A DNA stretch of 64,000 nucleotides from Gemmata massiliana (GTDB lineage: Bacteria > Planctomycetota > Planctomycetia > Gemmatales > Gemmataceae), in contig HG799463.1 in the NCBI GenBank assembly GCA_000531095.1, positions 1,184,545 through 1,248,544 of the forward strand, read 5' to 3'. Below the pieces are notes generated by a model. That model was not told where the DNA came from and did no database searches. It saw only the letters and a program-made list of their open reading frames with translations. The stretch's first letter is position 1. Every line of letters starts with the position of its first letter. The translations under genes and the position numbers were made by a program. Shown one piece after another: positions 42,985 to 51,381 of the stretch.

Positions 42985-43683
42985 ATGGACGATTCCGAAC
43001 TGCGTTCCGTACTGGCCGAGCGCGTCGCGAGCGTGCGGGCGCGCATTGCGGCAGCCTGCGCGCGTGCGAACCGCGCTCCCGCGAGCGTCACGCTCGTCGC
43101 GGTGACGAAAACGGTTTCCCCGAAAGTCGCTGCGGTCGTTGCGGAATTGGGGGTACGCGACCTCGGCGAAAGTCGGCCACAAGAGCTATGGAAGAAGACC
43201 GAAGCCGTGCCGAACGTGAACTGGCACCTGATCGGCCACCTCCAGCGGAACAAGATCGACCGCACGATACCGCTCGTCGCGCTCGTCCACTCCGTCGATA
43301 GCGACCGTGTGCTCGAAGCACTCGACGCCTTCGGCCGCAAACGGGGATCAGCGATCCCGGTGCTGATCGAAGTGAATTGCAGCGGCGAAGAGAGTAAGGG
43401 CGGGTTCGCGCTGGACGCCCTTATTCCGCTGGGCGACAAGTTGCCAGCGCTCGCCGGCGTCACCGTTCGCGGACTGATGACAATGGCCGCGTATTCGGAC
43501 GATCCGCAACTGGCGCGGCCCGCATTCGCCACGCTGCGCGAAATGCGTAACGCACTGCAAATGCGAACGGGACTGGCGCTGACCGAACTCTCAATGGGCA
43601 TGAGCAACGATTTCGAGGTCGCGATTGAAGAGGGCGCGACGCTCGTGCGGATCGGAACAACACTATTTGAGGGGCTGAGTTAA
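42985..43683 (+). CDS. yggS: YggS/PROSC-family PLP-homeostasis protein
   Basis: 232 residues from ATG 42985. Fold-type III PLP-binding barrel: TLVAVTKTVSPKVAAVV (PLP lysine in VAVTK), DLGESRPQEL, WHLIGHLQRNKID, VHSVDSDRVLEAL, VLIEVNCSGEESKGGF and ELSMGMSNDFEVAIEEGATL then VRIGTTLFEG. It regulates free PLP and amino-acid balance and has no known catalytic activity. Overlapping upstream in-frame start within the HIT stop region rejected. Confidence 0.95.
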   Translation: MDDSELRSVLAERVASVRARIAAACARANRAPASVTLVAVTKTVSPKVAAVVAELGVRDLGESRPQELWKKTEAVPNVNWHLIGHLQRNKIDRTIPLVALVHSVDSDRVLEALDAFGRKRGSAIPVLIEVNCSGEESKGGFALDALIPLGDKLPALAGVTVRGLMTMAAYSDDPQLARPAFATLREMRNALQMRTGLALTELSMGMSNDFEVAIEEGATLVRIGTTLFEGLS

Positions 43684-43840
43684 GAAAGCGGGATGCGCCA
43701 CGGGTGAACGCAAATCAGCGCGGATCGGACATTCTTCATTCGGGAAGTGAGGGTTGTCCTCACCCGGCGTTGAAGCCCTTTCGCCGCTCTCTATCATCAA
43801 CTACCGGTACTTTCTCTTCCACGAAGGGGGCGTTTCCCCA

Positions 43841-44347
43841 ATGCGGCACGTGCTTTCCGCTCTGGTGCAGAATCAACCGGGGGTTCTGGCGACGGTCGCC
43901 GGGATGCTCCACTCGCGCGGGTTCAACATCGACAGTCTCGCGGTCGGCGAGACCGAGACGCACAACCTCTCGCGCATGACGTTCGTCGTACACGGCGACG
44001 ACAACGTACTCGACCAGGTGCGGAAGCAGCTCGACAAGATCGTTACCGTCGTCCGCGTGGACGACATCAGCTCGGAGAACTTCGTCGAGCGCGACCTGAT
44101 GCTCATCAAGGTCAAGTGCGCCTCCGCGCAGCGCCCGGAAGTGTTCCAACTGTCCGAGAGCTTCCGCGGCCGGGTGGTCGACATCCAGCACAACAACGTG
44201 CTAATCGAGATCAGCGGGACCGAGGGGAAGGTCGAGGCGTTCATCGAACTGATGCGGCCCTACGGCATCCTGGAACTGGCCCGCACCGGGCGCATCGCGC
44301 TCGTGCGCGGGGAAGCGAAGCCCGCGGTCGCGGCGGAGGGAACCTGA
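43841..44347 (+). CDS. ilvH: Acetolactate synthase small (regulatory) subunit
   Basis: 168 residues from ATG 43841. An ACT domain at about 1-75 (HVLSALVQNQPGVLATVAGM, RGFNIDSLAVGETETHNLSR) is followed by the IlvH C-terminal domain (ERDLMLIKVKC, FRGRVVDIQHNNVLIEISGT, LMRPYGILELARTGRIALVR). It regulates the catalytic subunit IlvB and binds branched-chain amino acids. No ilvB is adjacent; the ThDP enzyme at 6994 has a Tat signal and is not its partner. The 157-bp leader holds a word resembling the 24000 repeat (cgccacgggtgaacgca, 43692). Confidence 0.95.
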   Translation: MRHVLSALVQNQPGVLATVAGMLHSRGFNIDSLAVGETETHNLSRMTFVVHGDDNVLDQVRKQLDKIVTVVRVDDISSENFVERDLMLIKVKCASAQRPEVFQLSESFRGRVVDIQHNNVLIEISGTEGKVEAFIELMRPYGILELARTGRIALVRGEAKPAVAAEGT

Positions 44348-44348
44348 G

Positions 44349-44657
44349 TTGGAAACCGCACCACCCAAAATCATCCTCCCGACACGCAGGCTCGACCCGG
44401 CCGTCGCGGACCTGCTCCGGGCGCTGAAGCCCGGCGACAAGATCAAGATCACGCAGGCAGTCCGCGTGGGCGCCAAGAAGTGGAACGCCGAGGCCACGGG
44501 CGAGTTCCGGGGCCTCGCGTACCTGCAAACCGGCGTCACCACGGAGCGCGTCAAAGAGGACGATCTGGTGGTGCCCGTGGTCCGCTTCACCAAGCCCAAC
44601 GGCGAGCTGACCTCGATCAGCATCGACGAGAACACGAAGGTCGAGCGCGGCGCGTAG
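44349..44657 (+). CDS. Small conserved-looking protein, unknown
   Basis: 102 residues from TTG 44349, directly after the ilvH stop. Mostly beta-strand pattern (LKPGDKIKITQAVRVGAKKW, EATGEFRGLAYLQTG, DDLVVPVVRFTKPNGELTSI), suggesting a small barrel. Its position suggests it is co-transcribed with ilvH. No family recognised. Confidence 0.65.
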   Translation: METAPPKIILPTRRLDPAVADLLRALKPGDKIKITQAVRVGAKKWNAEATGEFRGLAYLQTGVTTERVKEDDLVVPVVRFTKPNGELTSISIDENTKVERGA

Positions 44658-44665
44658 TTCGCTCC

Positions 44666-44737
44666 TGGGACCGTGGACGTCCCGTCCGCTGCTTGCACCA
44701 ATTGGCGAAAGCAGCGGACGGGACGTCCACGGTCCCA
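44666..44737. terminator. Perfect 29-bp inverted repeat between convergent genes
   Basis: tgggaccgtggacgtcccgt... (44666-44694) and its exact reverse complement (44709-44737) with a 14-base loop. It sits between the stop at 44657 and the convergent TPR gene stop at 44741, so it can end transcription from both sides. The length and perfection are beyond a normal terminator and point to a repeat-derived structure. Confidence 0.8.
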
Positions 44738-44740
44738 AGA

Positions 44741-45744
44741 CTACTGCGGTTTCAGTGGTTCCGTGCGGTACGGCTTTCGGTCTTGATAAAGTTTCAGCCG
44801 CTTTTGTGCGTCTTCGCCGTACCTCTTCGCGTACCCATTGTCTTCGAGCGCGAGTTTCTGGGCCTTCACCGCGGCCGTGAAGTCGTCGGATTCTGCGTGC
44901 GCTGCGGCCAGTGTGTCGAGGTACTCGCCCTCGCGGTTGCCGGTCAGTTCGCACGCGCGTTTCGCGAGTTCAACGGCCCTCTTGCCGTCGCGGAACGTCG
45001 CGTCCGGACACGTTGCTTTAAGCCAGGCGAAATTGTTTAGCACTTGTGGCAGATCGGGGCCGAGCCGGAGCAGCACTTCGTAATCTGCGATCGCTTTTTT
45101 GTACTCGCCCTTGAGTTCATAAGCCCAACCGCGGTTGAGCTGCGCCGGGGCGTGACCGAGCTTCACCGCTTCATTGAGGTCTTTGATCGCTGCATCAAAC
45201 CGCCCGAGTTCCGCGAGCACCAGCCCGCGATTGCTGAATCCGACCGCGTGGTAAGGATTGGGACCAGGGCCGGGACCGACCGGGGCCAACTTCAGGAACT
45301 CGTCAAAGTCCTTCACCGCGTCGTCCGGCTTGCCGAGCAGGTACTTGGCCCAACCGCGGAAATTGTAAGGGTAAACGTCCTTTTCGTTGTCCTGGATCGC
45401 CTTCGTGAAGAAGTCGACCGCGTCCGCGAGCGGAACGACCCGGCTCTTTTCGATCCAGCACTGAGTTCCGTCCGTGTCGAGCACCTGGATGCGCTCGTCC
45501 TTCTCTGCTTTTACTTCCCACGACGCGGCATAAAGAGCACGTGGCAGTGCTTGAAAGTCGTCTTTACCGGGTTGAACCGGTTCGTAATAGGTGGCGATCG
45601 GGTCCGCTTTTTTGGTAGAACTGTTTTGCCGACCCACGACTTGCTGTCGCCCTTTGGCACCGGGGCTGCTGATCCACCGAGCACTCCGACCGTCGCTGCC
45701 AAACCGGTGGCGAGTGCCGCGCGGCGCGAAACGAGTGCCATCAT
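44741..45744 (-). CDS. Tat-exported TPR-repeat protein needing a -1 frameshift
   Basis: The N-terminus (MMALVSRRAALATGLAATVG, a twin-arginine signal, then KGDSKSWVGKTVLPKK) lies in one frame from 45744. The rest (ADPIATYYEPVQPGKDDFQA, then TPR-like repeats VYPYNFRGWAKYLLGKPDDA, VGFSNRGLVLAELGRFDAAI, AQLNRGWAYELKGEYKKAI, EYLDTLAAAHAESDDFTAA) lies in the -1 frame to the stop at 44741. The switch occurs at A_AAA_AAG (45613-45607) in the correct phase for ribosomal -1 slippage, giving 334 residues. Without it a 77-residue product ends at 45511. The TPR region suggests a protein-interaction role outside the cytoplasm. A one-base deletion in an A7 run would look identical. Confidence 0.82.
45607..45613 (-). 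other. A_AAA_AAG slippery heptamer at frame junction
   Basis: On the minus strand CCA AAA AAG CGG is read in the zero frame; slipping back one base gives AAA AAA GCG, which continues into the conserved TPR frame. A weak 5-bp stem (accgg...ccggt) lies about 24 bases downstream. Confidence 0.6.
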
Positions 45745-45777
45745 AGGACGTGCTCCGGGTTTGGTTCACACGCGGCG

Positions 45778-46605
45778 CTATTTCTTAGCGTCTTTCAAAT
45801 ACGCATTGTAAAACGCGCCGATCGCGTCCGCGAGGTCTTTGGCGGTGGTCGCGTACTGGTCTCTGGCGCGCAGATTGGTACCGAGTTCTACTTGAATCGC
45901 ATCGATCGCGAACGCCGTGTGGCTGCCGTAATTGGCAACGATATGCCCGCCGGTGAACTGCGGTTCTTCTTTGGCCGTTTCTTCCGAGTCACCGGGCGGC
46001 ATGATCTTGTACCCGGCCTTCTCCATGCGTCCGAGGACGCTGTTCTTTCCGCGGATCGCGGCCAGCCCCTCGCGGTCCTTGAGTAGTTTCACGGTTTTGA
46101 GATTCTGCGTCCCACGGCAAATCGATCCCTGGTACACGCTCTGGCCGTGGATATCGAGCAGGATTCCGTGCCCGTGCTTCTCCTTCACCGCCTTGCACGC
46201 CGCGGCAATCGGGTCGTGGAACGCATCGTAATATGGCTTGGCTTTGTTGCTCTCGTAAGCCTGCTCGCGCGAGCGGTTCACGTCGAGGTACTTGCGCTCG
46301 AACCGTGCGATGACCACCCACGGCTTGGCTTCGAGCGATTTCTCGATTTCAGCCACGAGCTTCTCGACCAACTCGGCCGTGTTCTCGTCGCGCACAGATT
46401 GGAAATTGGCGAGCCCCATTCCGACGCGCTCGGGGACATCCGGGACTTTCTTGCGCCCGCCGTGCGGCGCCGAGATGATGACAGGCAGAGTGCCCTTTTG
46501 AACGGTGACGAAGTCTGCGGGTTTGGGTGTGTCTGGCGCCGCGGGTGCGAGGGCCGCAAGTGCGGGGAAAAGCAGAGCACACGCGGCGAAAAACGGACGG
46601 CCCAT
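45778..46605 (-). CDS. Exported N-formylglutamate amidohydrolase-like protein
   Basis: 275 residues. Signal peptide MGRPFFAACALLFPALAALA. The mature part has the family's metal/substrate motifs (VIISAPHGGRKKVPDVPERV, RDENTAELVEKL, LDVNRSREQAYESN, GILLDIHGQSV) and a conserved ending (IQVELGTNLRARDQYATTAK). Family enzymes hydrolyse N-formyl-Glu or related amides with a zinc-type site. The export signal makes classical histidine degradation unlikely. Downstream of leuC on the same strand after a hairpin. Confidence 0.85.
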   Translation of the reverse strand: MGRPFFAACALLFPALAALAPAAPDTPKPADFVTVQKGTLPVIISAPHGGRKKVPDVPERVGMGLANFQSVRDENTAELVEKLVAEIEKSLEAKPWVVIARFERKYLDVNRSREQAYESNKAKPYYDAFHDPIAAACKAVKEKHGHGILLDIHGQSVYQGSICRGTQNLKTVKLLKDREGLAAIRGKNSVLGRMEKAGYKIMPPGDSEETAKEEPQFTGGHIVANYGSHTAFAIDAIQVELGTNLRARDQYATTAKDLADAIGAFYNAYLKDAKK

Positions 46606-46630
46606 AAACAGCTCTCCGTTAGTCGAGAGA

Positions 46631-46671
46631 CGAACTCGGCGCCGGATCTCAGATTTCCGGCGCCGAGTTCG
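46631..46671. terminator. 16-bp hairpin between leuC and the amidohydrolase gene
   Basis: cgaactcggcgccgga and tccggcgccgagttcg pair perfectly with a 9-base loop, 22 bp past the leuC stop and 26 bp before the next start. It probably separates the two transcription units. Confidence 0.65.
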
Positions 46672-46692
46672 TTTCCCGTCAAACTCGCCCCA

Positions 46693-47997
46693 TCATACCA
46701 GATCGCGGCAGTCCGCGATGGTCCCTGCGAGGGCGCTGGCGGCCACGGTCAGGGGACTGGCGAGGAACACTTGCGCTTCCTTGTGCCCCATCCGCCCGGG
46801 GAAGTTGCGGTTCGTCGTGCTGATGCAACTAATGGGCGCGTTCAACCGGCCGAAGGTGTCGCTCGGCCCGCCGAGGCACGCGGCGCAGCTCGCCTCGCCG
46901 ATCTTCGCGCCGGACGCCAGGAAGATGTCGCGGAGCGATTTGCCGCCGATCTTTTCGCTGTCCAGCCCGCGCGCGACTTCGGTCGTTGCGGGGACGACGA
47001 ACGTGTCGATCTTTACGCTCTTGCCGTTCAGCAGTTCCGCCGCGGCACGGAAGTCGGTGAGCTTACCGCCGGTGCAACTGCCGATGTACGCGCGGTCGAG
47101 TTTCGTGCCCTTTACTTGCGTCACGGTCGCCTTGTTGTCGGGCGAGTGCGGCTTCGCGATCACCGGCTCCATCTTCGTCACGTCGTACACCTTCTCGAAC
47201 ACGAACTTCGCGCCCGGGTCGGTCTTCACCACGTTGTACGGTTTGCTCCCGGCGTTCCGCTTGTTCACGTAATCGAGCGTGACCTGGTCCGCCGCGATGA
47301 TGCCGTTCTTACCACCGGCCTCGATCGCCATGTTGCACAACGTCATCCGCTCTTCGATGTTGAGCGCGTACACGCCGTCGCCGTCGAACTCCATCGCGCG
47401 GTAGGTCGCGCCGTCCACGCCGATGTCACCGATGACCGCGAGGATGAGGTCTTTCGCCATCAGGTACGGCGGGAGGTTGCCGTGGAAGACGAACCGCATG
47501 GTGGGCGGCACCTTGAGCCACAGTTTGCCGGTGCCCAGCACGAAGCCCGCGTCAGTGTTGCCGATGCCGGTGGCGAACTCGCCGAACGCGCCCGCGGTGC
47601 AGGTGTGGCTGTCGGTTCCGAGCAGCACCTCGCCGGGGCGGGTGTGGCCCTCTTCGGGCAGCGCGATGTGGCACACGCCCTTATATTTCTCGGTGCCGAC
47701 GTCGTAAAAATACTTGATGTCTTGTTCTTTCGCGAACTGCCGCAACACGTCCACGTTGCGGTTCGCCATCGCGTCCTGAGTGAAGATGTAGTGGTCCGGA
47801 ATGAGGACCAGTTTCTCCTTGTCCCACACCTTCGCGTCCGGCCCGAACTCTTTCTTGAAGACGCCGAACGTGCCCGGCCCGCAGACGTCGTGGGTCATGA
47901 GTACGTCGACGTTGGCCCAGACGTTCTCGCCGGGGGCAACGCTGCCCTTGCCACTCGCGCGGGCCAGGATTTTCTCGGTCATCGTCATCGCGGACAT
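46693..47997 (-). CDS. leuC: 3-isopropylmalate dehydratase large subunit (aconitase family)
   Basis: 434 residues from ATG 47997 (gggag about 10 bases upstream). Aconitase-superfamily blocks with the 4Fe-4S cysteines: LLGTDSHTCTAGAFGEFATG, YIGSCTGGKLTDF and ASCAACLGGPSDTFG. Further motifs are MTEKILARASGK, VLMTHDVCGPGTFGVFKKEF and TNRNFPGRMGHKEAQVFLAS. It isomerises isopropylmalate in leucine synthesis with LeuD. The length and the VCGPG segment fit the LeuC2/homoaconitase-like branch. No leuD is present in the window. Confidence 0.92.
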   Translation of the reverse strand: MSAMTMTEKILARASGKGSVAPGENVWANVDVLMTHDVCGPGTFGVFKKEFGPDAKVWDKEKLVLIPDHYIFTQDAMANRNVDVLRQFAKEQDIKYFYDVGTEKYKGVCHIALPEEGHTRPGEVLLGTDSHTCTAGAFGEFATGIGNTDAGFVLGTGKLWLKVPPTMRFVFHGNLPPYLMAKDLILAVIGDIGVDGATYRAMEFDGDGVYALNIEERMTLCNMAIEAGGKNGIIAADQVTLDYVNKRNAGSKPYNVVKTDPGAKFVFEKVYDVTKMEPVIAKPHSPDNKATVTQVKGTKLDRAYIGSCTGGKLTDFRAAAELLNGKSVKIDTFVVPATTEVARGLDSEKIGGKSLRDIFLASGAKIGEASCAACLGGPSDTFGRLNAPISCISTTNRNFPGRMGHKEAQVFLASPLTVAASALAGTIADCRDLV

Positions 47998-48197
47998 CGC
48001 GGTAAACTCCCAAATGGAAGAGGCCTTACCAGTATTGTAAGGTATTTACCACCAGGAAGCCGGCCCGCTTTGCTCTCCGCCTCGCGTAGTTCCGCGTCCG
48101 ACCGACGTGCGGCGCGGGGTCGGGTCGATTTTACGTCTCGCGAGTGATACACAGACGGTCTCAGGACCGATCGCGTGCAAAGCACGGGAGAAATCGA

Positions 48198-49229
48198 ATG
48201 TGGCGCATTGTGGTAGGCCCACTGCTCGCACTCTGGGGCGGGGCCGCAACGATATACGGTCTGATGCAACCGCTGGCGGCCGGAGCTTATGGGGGTGGTC
48301 AGATTGCCGCGACCGTGTTTGCCGGGTGCGTGTGTCTGATCGGGCTGTGCCTCGCCGGGGCGGGTGTTTTAAAGCTCAGCGCTTCACCGACCCGCGGATC
48401 GCGCCGACCGGCGCGGGAACAGTTCTGGGATCACGAATCGCAAAATCAGTCTTACCTGCTGATTGGAGGAATCGTCGCGGCCGTAGCCGGGCTCCTTCTC
48501 GTTGGTGTAACCGGGGGCATGCTCTTGCTGGGAGGGCGAGATAGGGCCACGGAACAAGCGAGCAGCCCCCCGCCCGCGAGCGAGACCGACGCTCCCAACC
48601 CACCGCGCACGACGCCGCTTCCCGCACCACCTCCCGATCCGCGCCCGAACGTGCCGGCACCGACCGGTCCCGCGCCGACACCACTTCCTCCCCCTCCTCC
48701 GTCCGGGCCGGCTCCCGGACGGAGGGAGACGACCCCAGTTGGGGGCGCGTTCGCTAACAATAATTACCGCGAATCCCGGGCGAACGGTGTAATGCTGATC
48801 GGTTTCGAGATCGGGTTCGGGAAGGTGTTCGATACGGACATCATTGCGTACCTGCGCCCGATCTGGTTGACGCCGACCGGTGAGCAGTTCGGCGAGGCTT
48901 ACGGACGGACCCAGGCTCCCGTGGTGACAGTGAAAGCCAAAAACGGTTACGCGATCGGCGGGATCGTGGTCGCGGGCGGCGGCGCGCTCGAGGGGATCGG
49001 CTTTACGTTCATGCGTCGGGGGGAGAATCGCCTCGACACGACCGACGCCTACACGAGCGACTGGTACGGCGAACAGCGGCGCAAGCCGGAATCGGGAGCA
49101 ATGCGGAGCGGCGACGGCTCGTTCGTGGGCGGCATCTTCGGCAAGCGGTTCAATGACAAGGGCGGGAACAACTACGACGACGGCGGGGCAATCGCCACCA
49201 TCGGGTTGGAACTATGGGGCAAGGACTGA
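48198..49229 (+). CDS. Membrane protein with Pro-rich linker and C-terminal beta domain, unknown
   Basis: 343 residues from ATG 48198 (gggag upstream). Helices at about 5-22, 33-60 and 92-115, a Pro/Ala-rich linker (about 120-180) and a C-terminal beta-rich domain of about 150 residues. That domain (NGVMLIGFEIGFGKVFDTDI, AYLRPIWLTPTGEQFGEAYG, TVKAKNGYAIGGIVVAGGGA, GGAIATIGLELWG) has Gly-rich strand repeats reminiscent of jacalin-like or other beta-prism/barrel domains. It is probably outside the cytoplasm. No named family recognised. Confidence 0.75.
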   Translation: MWRIVVGPLLALWGGAATIYGLMQPLAAGAYGGGQIAATVFAGCVCLIGLCLAGAGVLKLSASPTRGSRRPAREQFWDHESQNQSYLLIGGIVAAVAGLLLVGVTGGMLLLGGRDRATEQASSPPPASETDAPNPPRTTPLPAPPPDPRPNVPAPTGPAPTPLPPPPPSGPAPGRRETTPVGGAFANNNYRESRANGVMLIGFEIGFGKVFDTDIIAYLRPIWLTPTGEQFGEAYGRTQAPVVTVKAKNGYAIGGIVVAGGGALEGIGFTFMRRGENRLDTTDAYTSDWYGEQRRKPESGAMRSGDGSFVGGIFGKRFNDKGGNNYDDGGAIATIGLELWGKD

Positions 49230-49239
49230 ACGAACACAA

Positions 49240-49677
49240 TCACTCGGCAAACGCGCCCGGCGAAACGTGGAAATAACGGGCGAGTTTGCCGAGCTGTGTG
49301 CGATTCAGTTTTCGCTTACCGGCCAGCACCTCCGAAATGGTGGATTCCGCGATACCAACCCGCTTCGCGGCTTCGACTTGAGTGATGCCATTTTGCTCAA
49401 TCAGAAACCGGAGCATCTCCGCGTCGCCCACGGGCTTGATCGGCACGGACTCGGTTTCGTAGGCTTCGACCAAGTCGCTCAACACGTCGAGATAATCCTG
49501 TTCCGGTGCAGACAACTCGTCCCGGTCGATAAGTGAATCAATGACGGCAACGGCCGCATCAAGGTCGGCGTTGGTACGCAGCGGTCGGAGGGGGAATTGG
49601 CGGACCAGTTCCAGATATCGGTCTTCGCGTTTCCCGTACACCGCTCGGCTCGAAGTCGTGTCTCGCGCGTGTGCCAT
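49240..49677 (-). CDS. higA: HigA-type antitoxin (XRE-family HTH)
   Basis: 145 residues from ATG 49677, 2 bp after the toxin stop. The C-terminal HTH is at about 92-140 (NGITQVEAAKRVGIAESTIS then EVLAGKRKLNRTQLGKLARY). The N-terminal region (ALVRQ-like LELVRQFPLRPLRTNADLDA, then AEQDYLDVL-like block) is typical of HigA antitoxins of the HigB/PF09907 pair. It binds the toxin and represses the operon. Confidence 0.9.
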   Translation of the reverse strand: MAHARDTTSSRAVYGKREDRYLELVRQFPLRPLRTNADLDAAVAVIDSLIDRDELSAPEQDYLDVLSDLVEAYETESVPIKPVGDAEMLRFLIEQNGITQVEAAKRVGIAESTISEVLAGKRKLNRTQLGKLARYFHVSPGAFAE

Positions 49678-49679
49678 AG

Positions 49680-49970
49680 TTATTCGTTCTTCCACTTTCC
49701 TTCGTCGTACTCAGTGTGGGTCAGCACGTGGCGAACGTATAACTTCCCGCGGTTGAAGTGAATTACCGCGATAAGTCGGTACTTGTTCCCACCAATGTCG
49801 AACACCGTATACTTTCCAACCTGATCCGTTGTGTTAAACGTTCGGCGGATATCGGCGAAGTTCTCCCATTCTGCATTTCTGACGGTCTGATACCACGCTT
49901 CAAGCGGAGCCTGTGCTCGCGGGTGTTCTTCCCAGAACTCCCGGAGCTTCTTCTTGGAGATGATGTGCAT
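49680..49970 (-). CDS. higB: HigB-type mRNA interferase toxin
   Basis: 96 residues. It matches the HigB_toxin family in order: MHIISKKKLREFWEEHPRAQ, PLEAWYQTVRNAEWENFADI, VFDIGGNKYRLIAVIHFNRG and YVRHVLTHTEYDEGKWK. RelE-like fold; cleaves translated mRNA. The toxin-first order is characteristic of higBA. Convergent with the membrane protein gene ending at 49229. Confidence 0.93.
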   Translation of the reverse strand: MHIISKKKLREFWEEHPRAQAPLEAWYQTVRNAEWENFADIRRTFNTTDQVGKYTVFDIGGNKYRLIAVIHFNRGKLYVRHVLTHTEYDEGKWKNE

Positions 49971-50127
49971 TGCGCACGGACCCTTTGGAGCCAGTCTGCC
50001 CGACTCCCACTATGGCGCTGGCGAGAGGACAACCAGCGCTGACTAAATACTACTTCGCAAAATGCGAAGTGGTCAATCCCGCATTGCCTGCTTCGGTAGA
50101 ATGACGCTTCCTTTGAGGCCTTCCGCT

Positions 50128-51201
50128 ATGCAACACCCCGCGATGAATCCGCCGCTGTTTACCGCCGAGCTGCCGGGCACGGGCGGGCGGATTCGCACGC
50201 ACGACGAGGACTTTGAGGTCGAAGAGGTGCCGTCGTATGAGCCGTGCGGTACCGGGGAGCACCTCTACCTGTGGATCGAAAAGAAGGGCGTTGCGCCGGA
50301 GTTCTTCGCCCAGACGATCGCGCGAAGACTCGGTACGCACCCCGGGAACGTGGGTACCGCGGGCCTCAAAGACCGGCACGCGGTCACGCGACAGTGGGTG
50401 TCCGTGCCGAAGGAGTGCGAACCGCGCGTTTCCAAGATCGACGACGAGGGCGTGCGCGTTCTGAAAACGGGGCTGCACTCGAACAAGCTCAAGCCGGGGC
50501 ACCTGCGGGGCAACCGGTTCCACATTCTTATTCGCGAAGCCGACCGCACCGCGCCCGTCGACGCGATCCTCGATCGCATTCGCGCACAGGGGATGCCGAA
50601 CTACTACGGTCCGCAGCGGTTCGGGCGCGACGGCGGAACCGTGGACCTCGGGCTCCAGTGCCTCGCGGGGAAAGCCCCTCGGCGCATCCGGCCGTTCCTG
50701 TTCCGGTTCGCACTTTCGAGCGTGCAGTCGCTCCTCTTCAACGATTACCTCGCGCGCCGGATGAAGGACGGGCTGTTCCGCACGGTGCTCGACGGCGACG
50801 TGATGACGAAGTGGCCGTTCGGCGGCATGTTCGTTGCGAAGGACGTACCCGCGGAGCAAGCCCGCTTCGATACGCGCGAAACCGTGACCGCCGGTCCGAT
50901 GTTCGGCAAGAAGACGTTCCCGACCGAGGGCATTGCGGCCGAGCGCGAGGCGGTCGTGCTGCGCGACAACGGGCTGTCGATCGCATCGTTCGGCGGGTTC
51001 GGCAAGCTCGTGCTCGGCACCCGGCGCCAGAATCTGGTGTACCTCGACGATCTCGTGTCCGCGTGGGAGCCGGACGGCTTGCGACTCAGCTTCGCGCTCC
51101 CCGCCGGCAGCTACGCAACCGTGCTTCTCGCCGAAGTGATGAAGACCAATATTACGGAAGACGATGCCGCACCCGATGAAGACGGCGAAGGCGAACAGTA
51201 A
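50128..51201 (+). CDS. truD: tRNA pseudouridine(13) synthase
   Basis: 357 residues from ATG 50128 (gaggcc 7 bases upstream); MNPPLF at 50143 is the alternative. TruD signatures: IRTHDEDFEVEEVPSYEPCG, HLYLWIEKKGVAPEF, catalytic GTAGLKDRHAVTRQWVS (Asp), LKPGHLRGNRFHILIRE, MPNYYGPQRFGRDG, and the C-terminal LVYLDDLVSAWEPDGLRLSF. It modifies U13 of tRNA-Glu. The acidic tail (EDDAAPDEDGEGEQ) is additional. Confidence 0.95.
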   Translation: MQHPAMNPPLFTAELPGTGGRIRTHDEDFEVEEVPSYEPCGTGEHLYLWIEKKGVAPEFFAQTIARRLGTHPGNVGTAGLKDRHAVTRQWVSVPKECEPRVSKIDDEGVRVLKTGLHSNKLKPGHLRGNRFHILIREADRTAPVDAILDRIRAQGMPNYYGPQRFGRDGGTVDLGLQCLAGKAPRRIRPFLFRFALSSVQSLLFNDYLARRMKDGLFRTVLDGDVMTKWPFGGMFVAKDVPAEQARFDTRETVTAGPMFGKKTFPTEGIAAEREAVVLRDNGLSIASFGGFGKLVLGTRRQNLVYLDDLVSAWEPDGLRLSFALPAGSYATVLLAEVMKTNITEDDAAPDEDGEGEQ

Positions 51202-51381
51202 CCATCGGGAAACATTTTGAGATGGGGGAAAAGCCCGGGGCACATTTGCAAGCCGTTTTCAAGTCTCCTTCACCGGGGCTGAATTTTCAACTAACCGAAA
51301 TGACGGTTTTTTTGACACACGTCATTCGATTATGGCCTACGGTTGCTTAACGCCCACGAATCCACATGCGCTGGCACCCCC

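Noticed and set aside
46147-48147. Plus-strand open frame of 666 codons
   Set aside because: Antisense to leuC and the amidohydrolase; Val/Arg/His-biased shadow, no start context.
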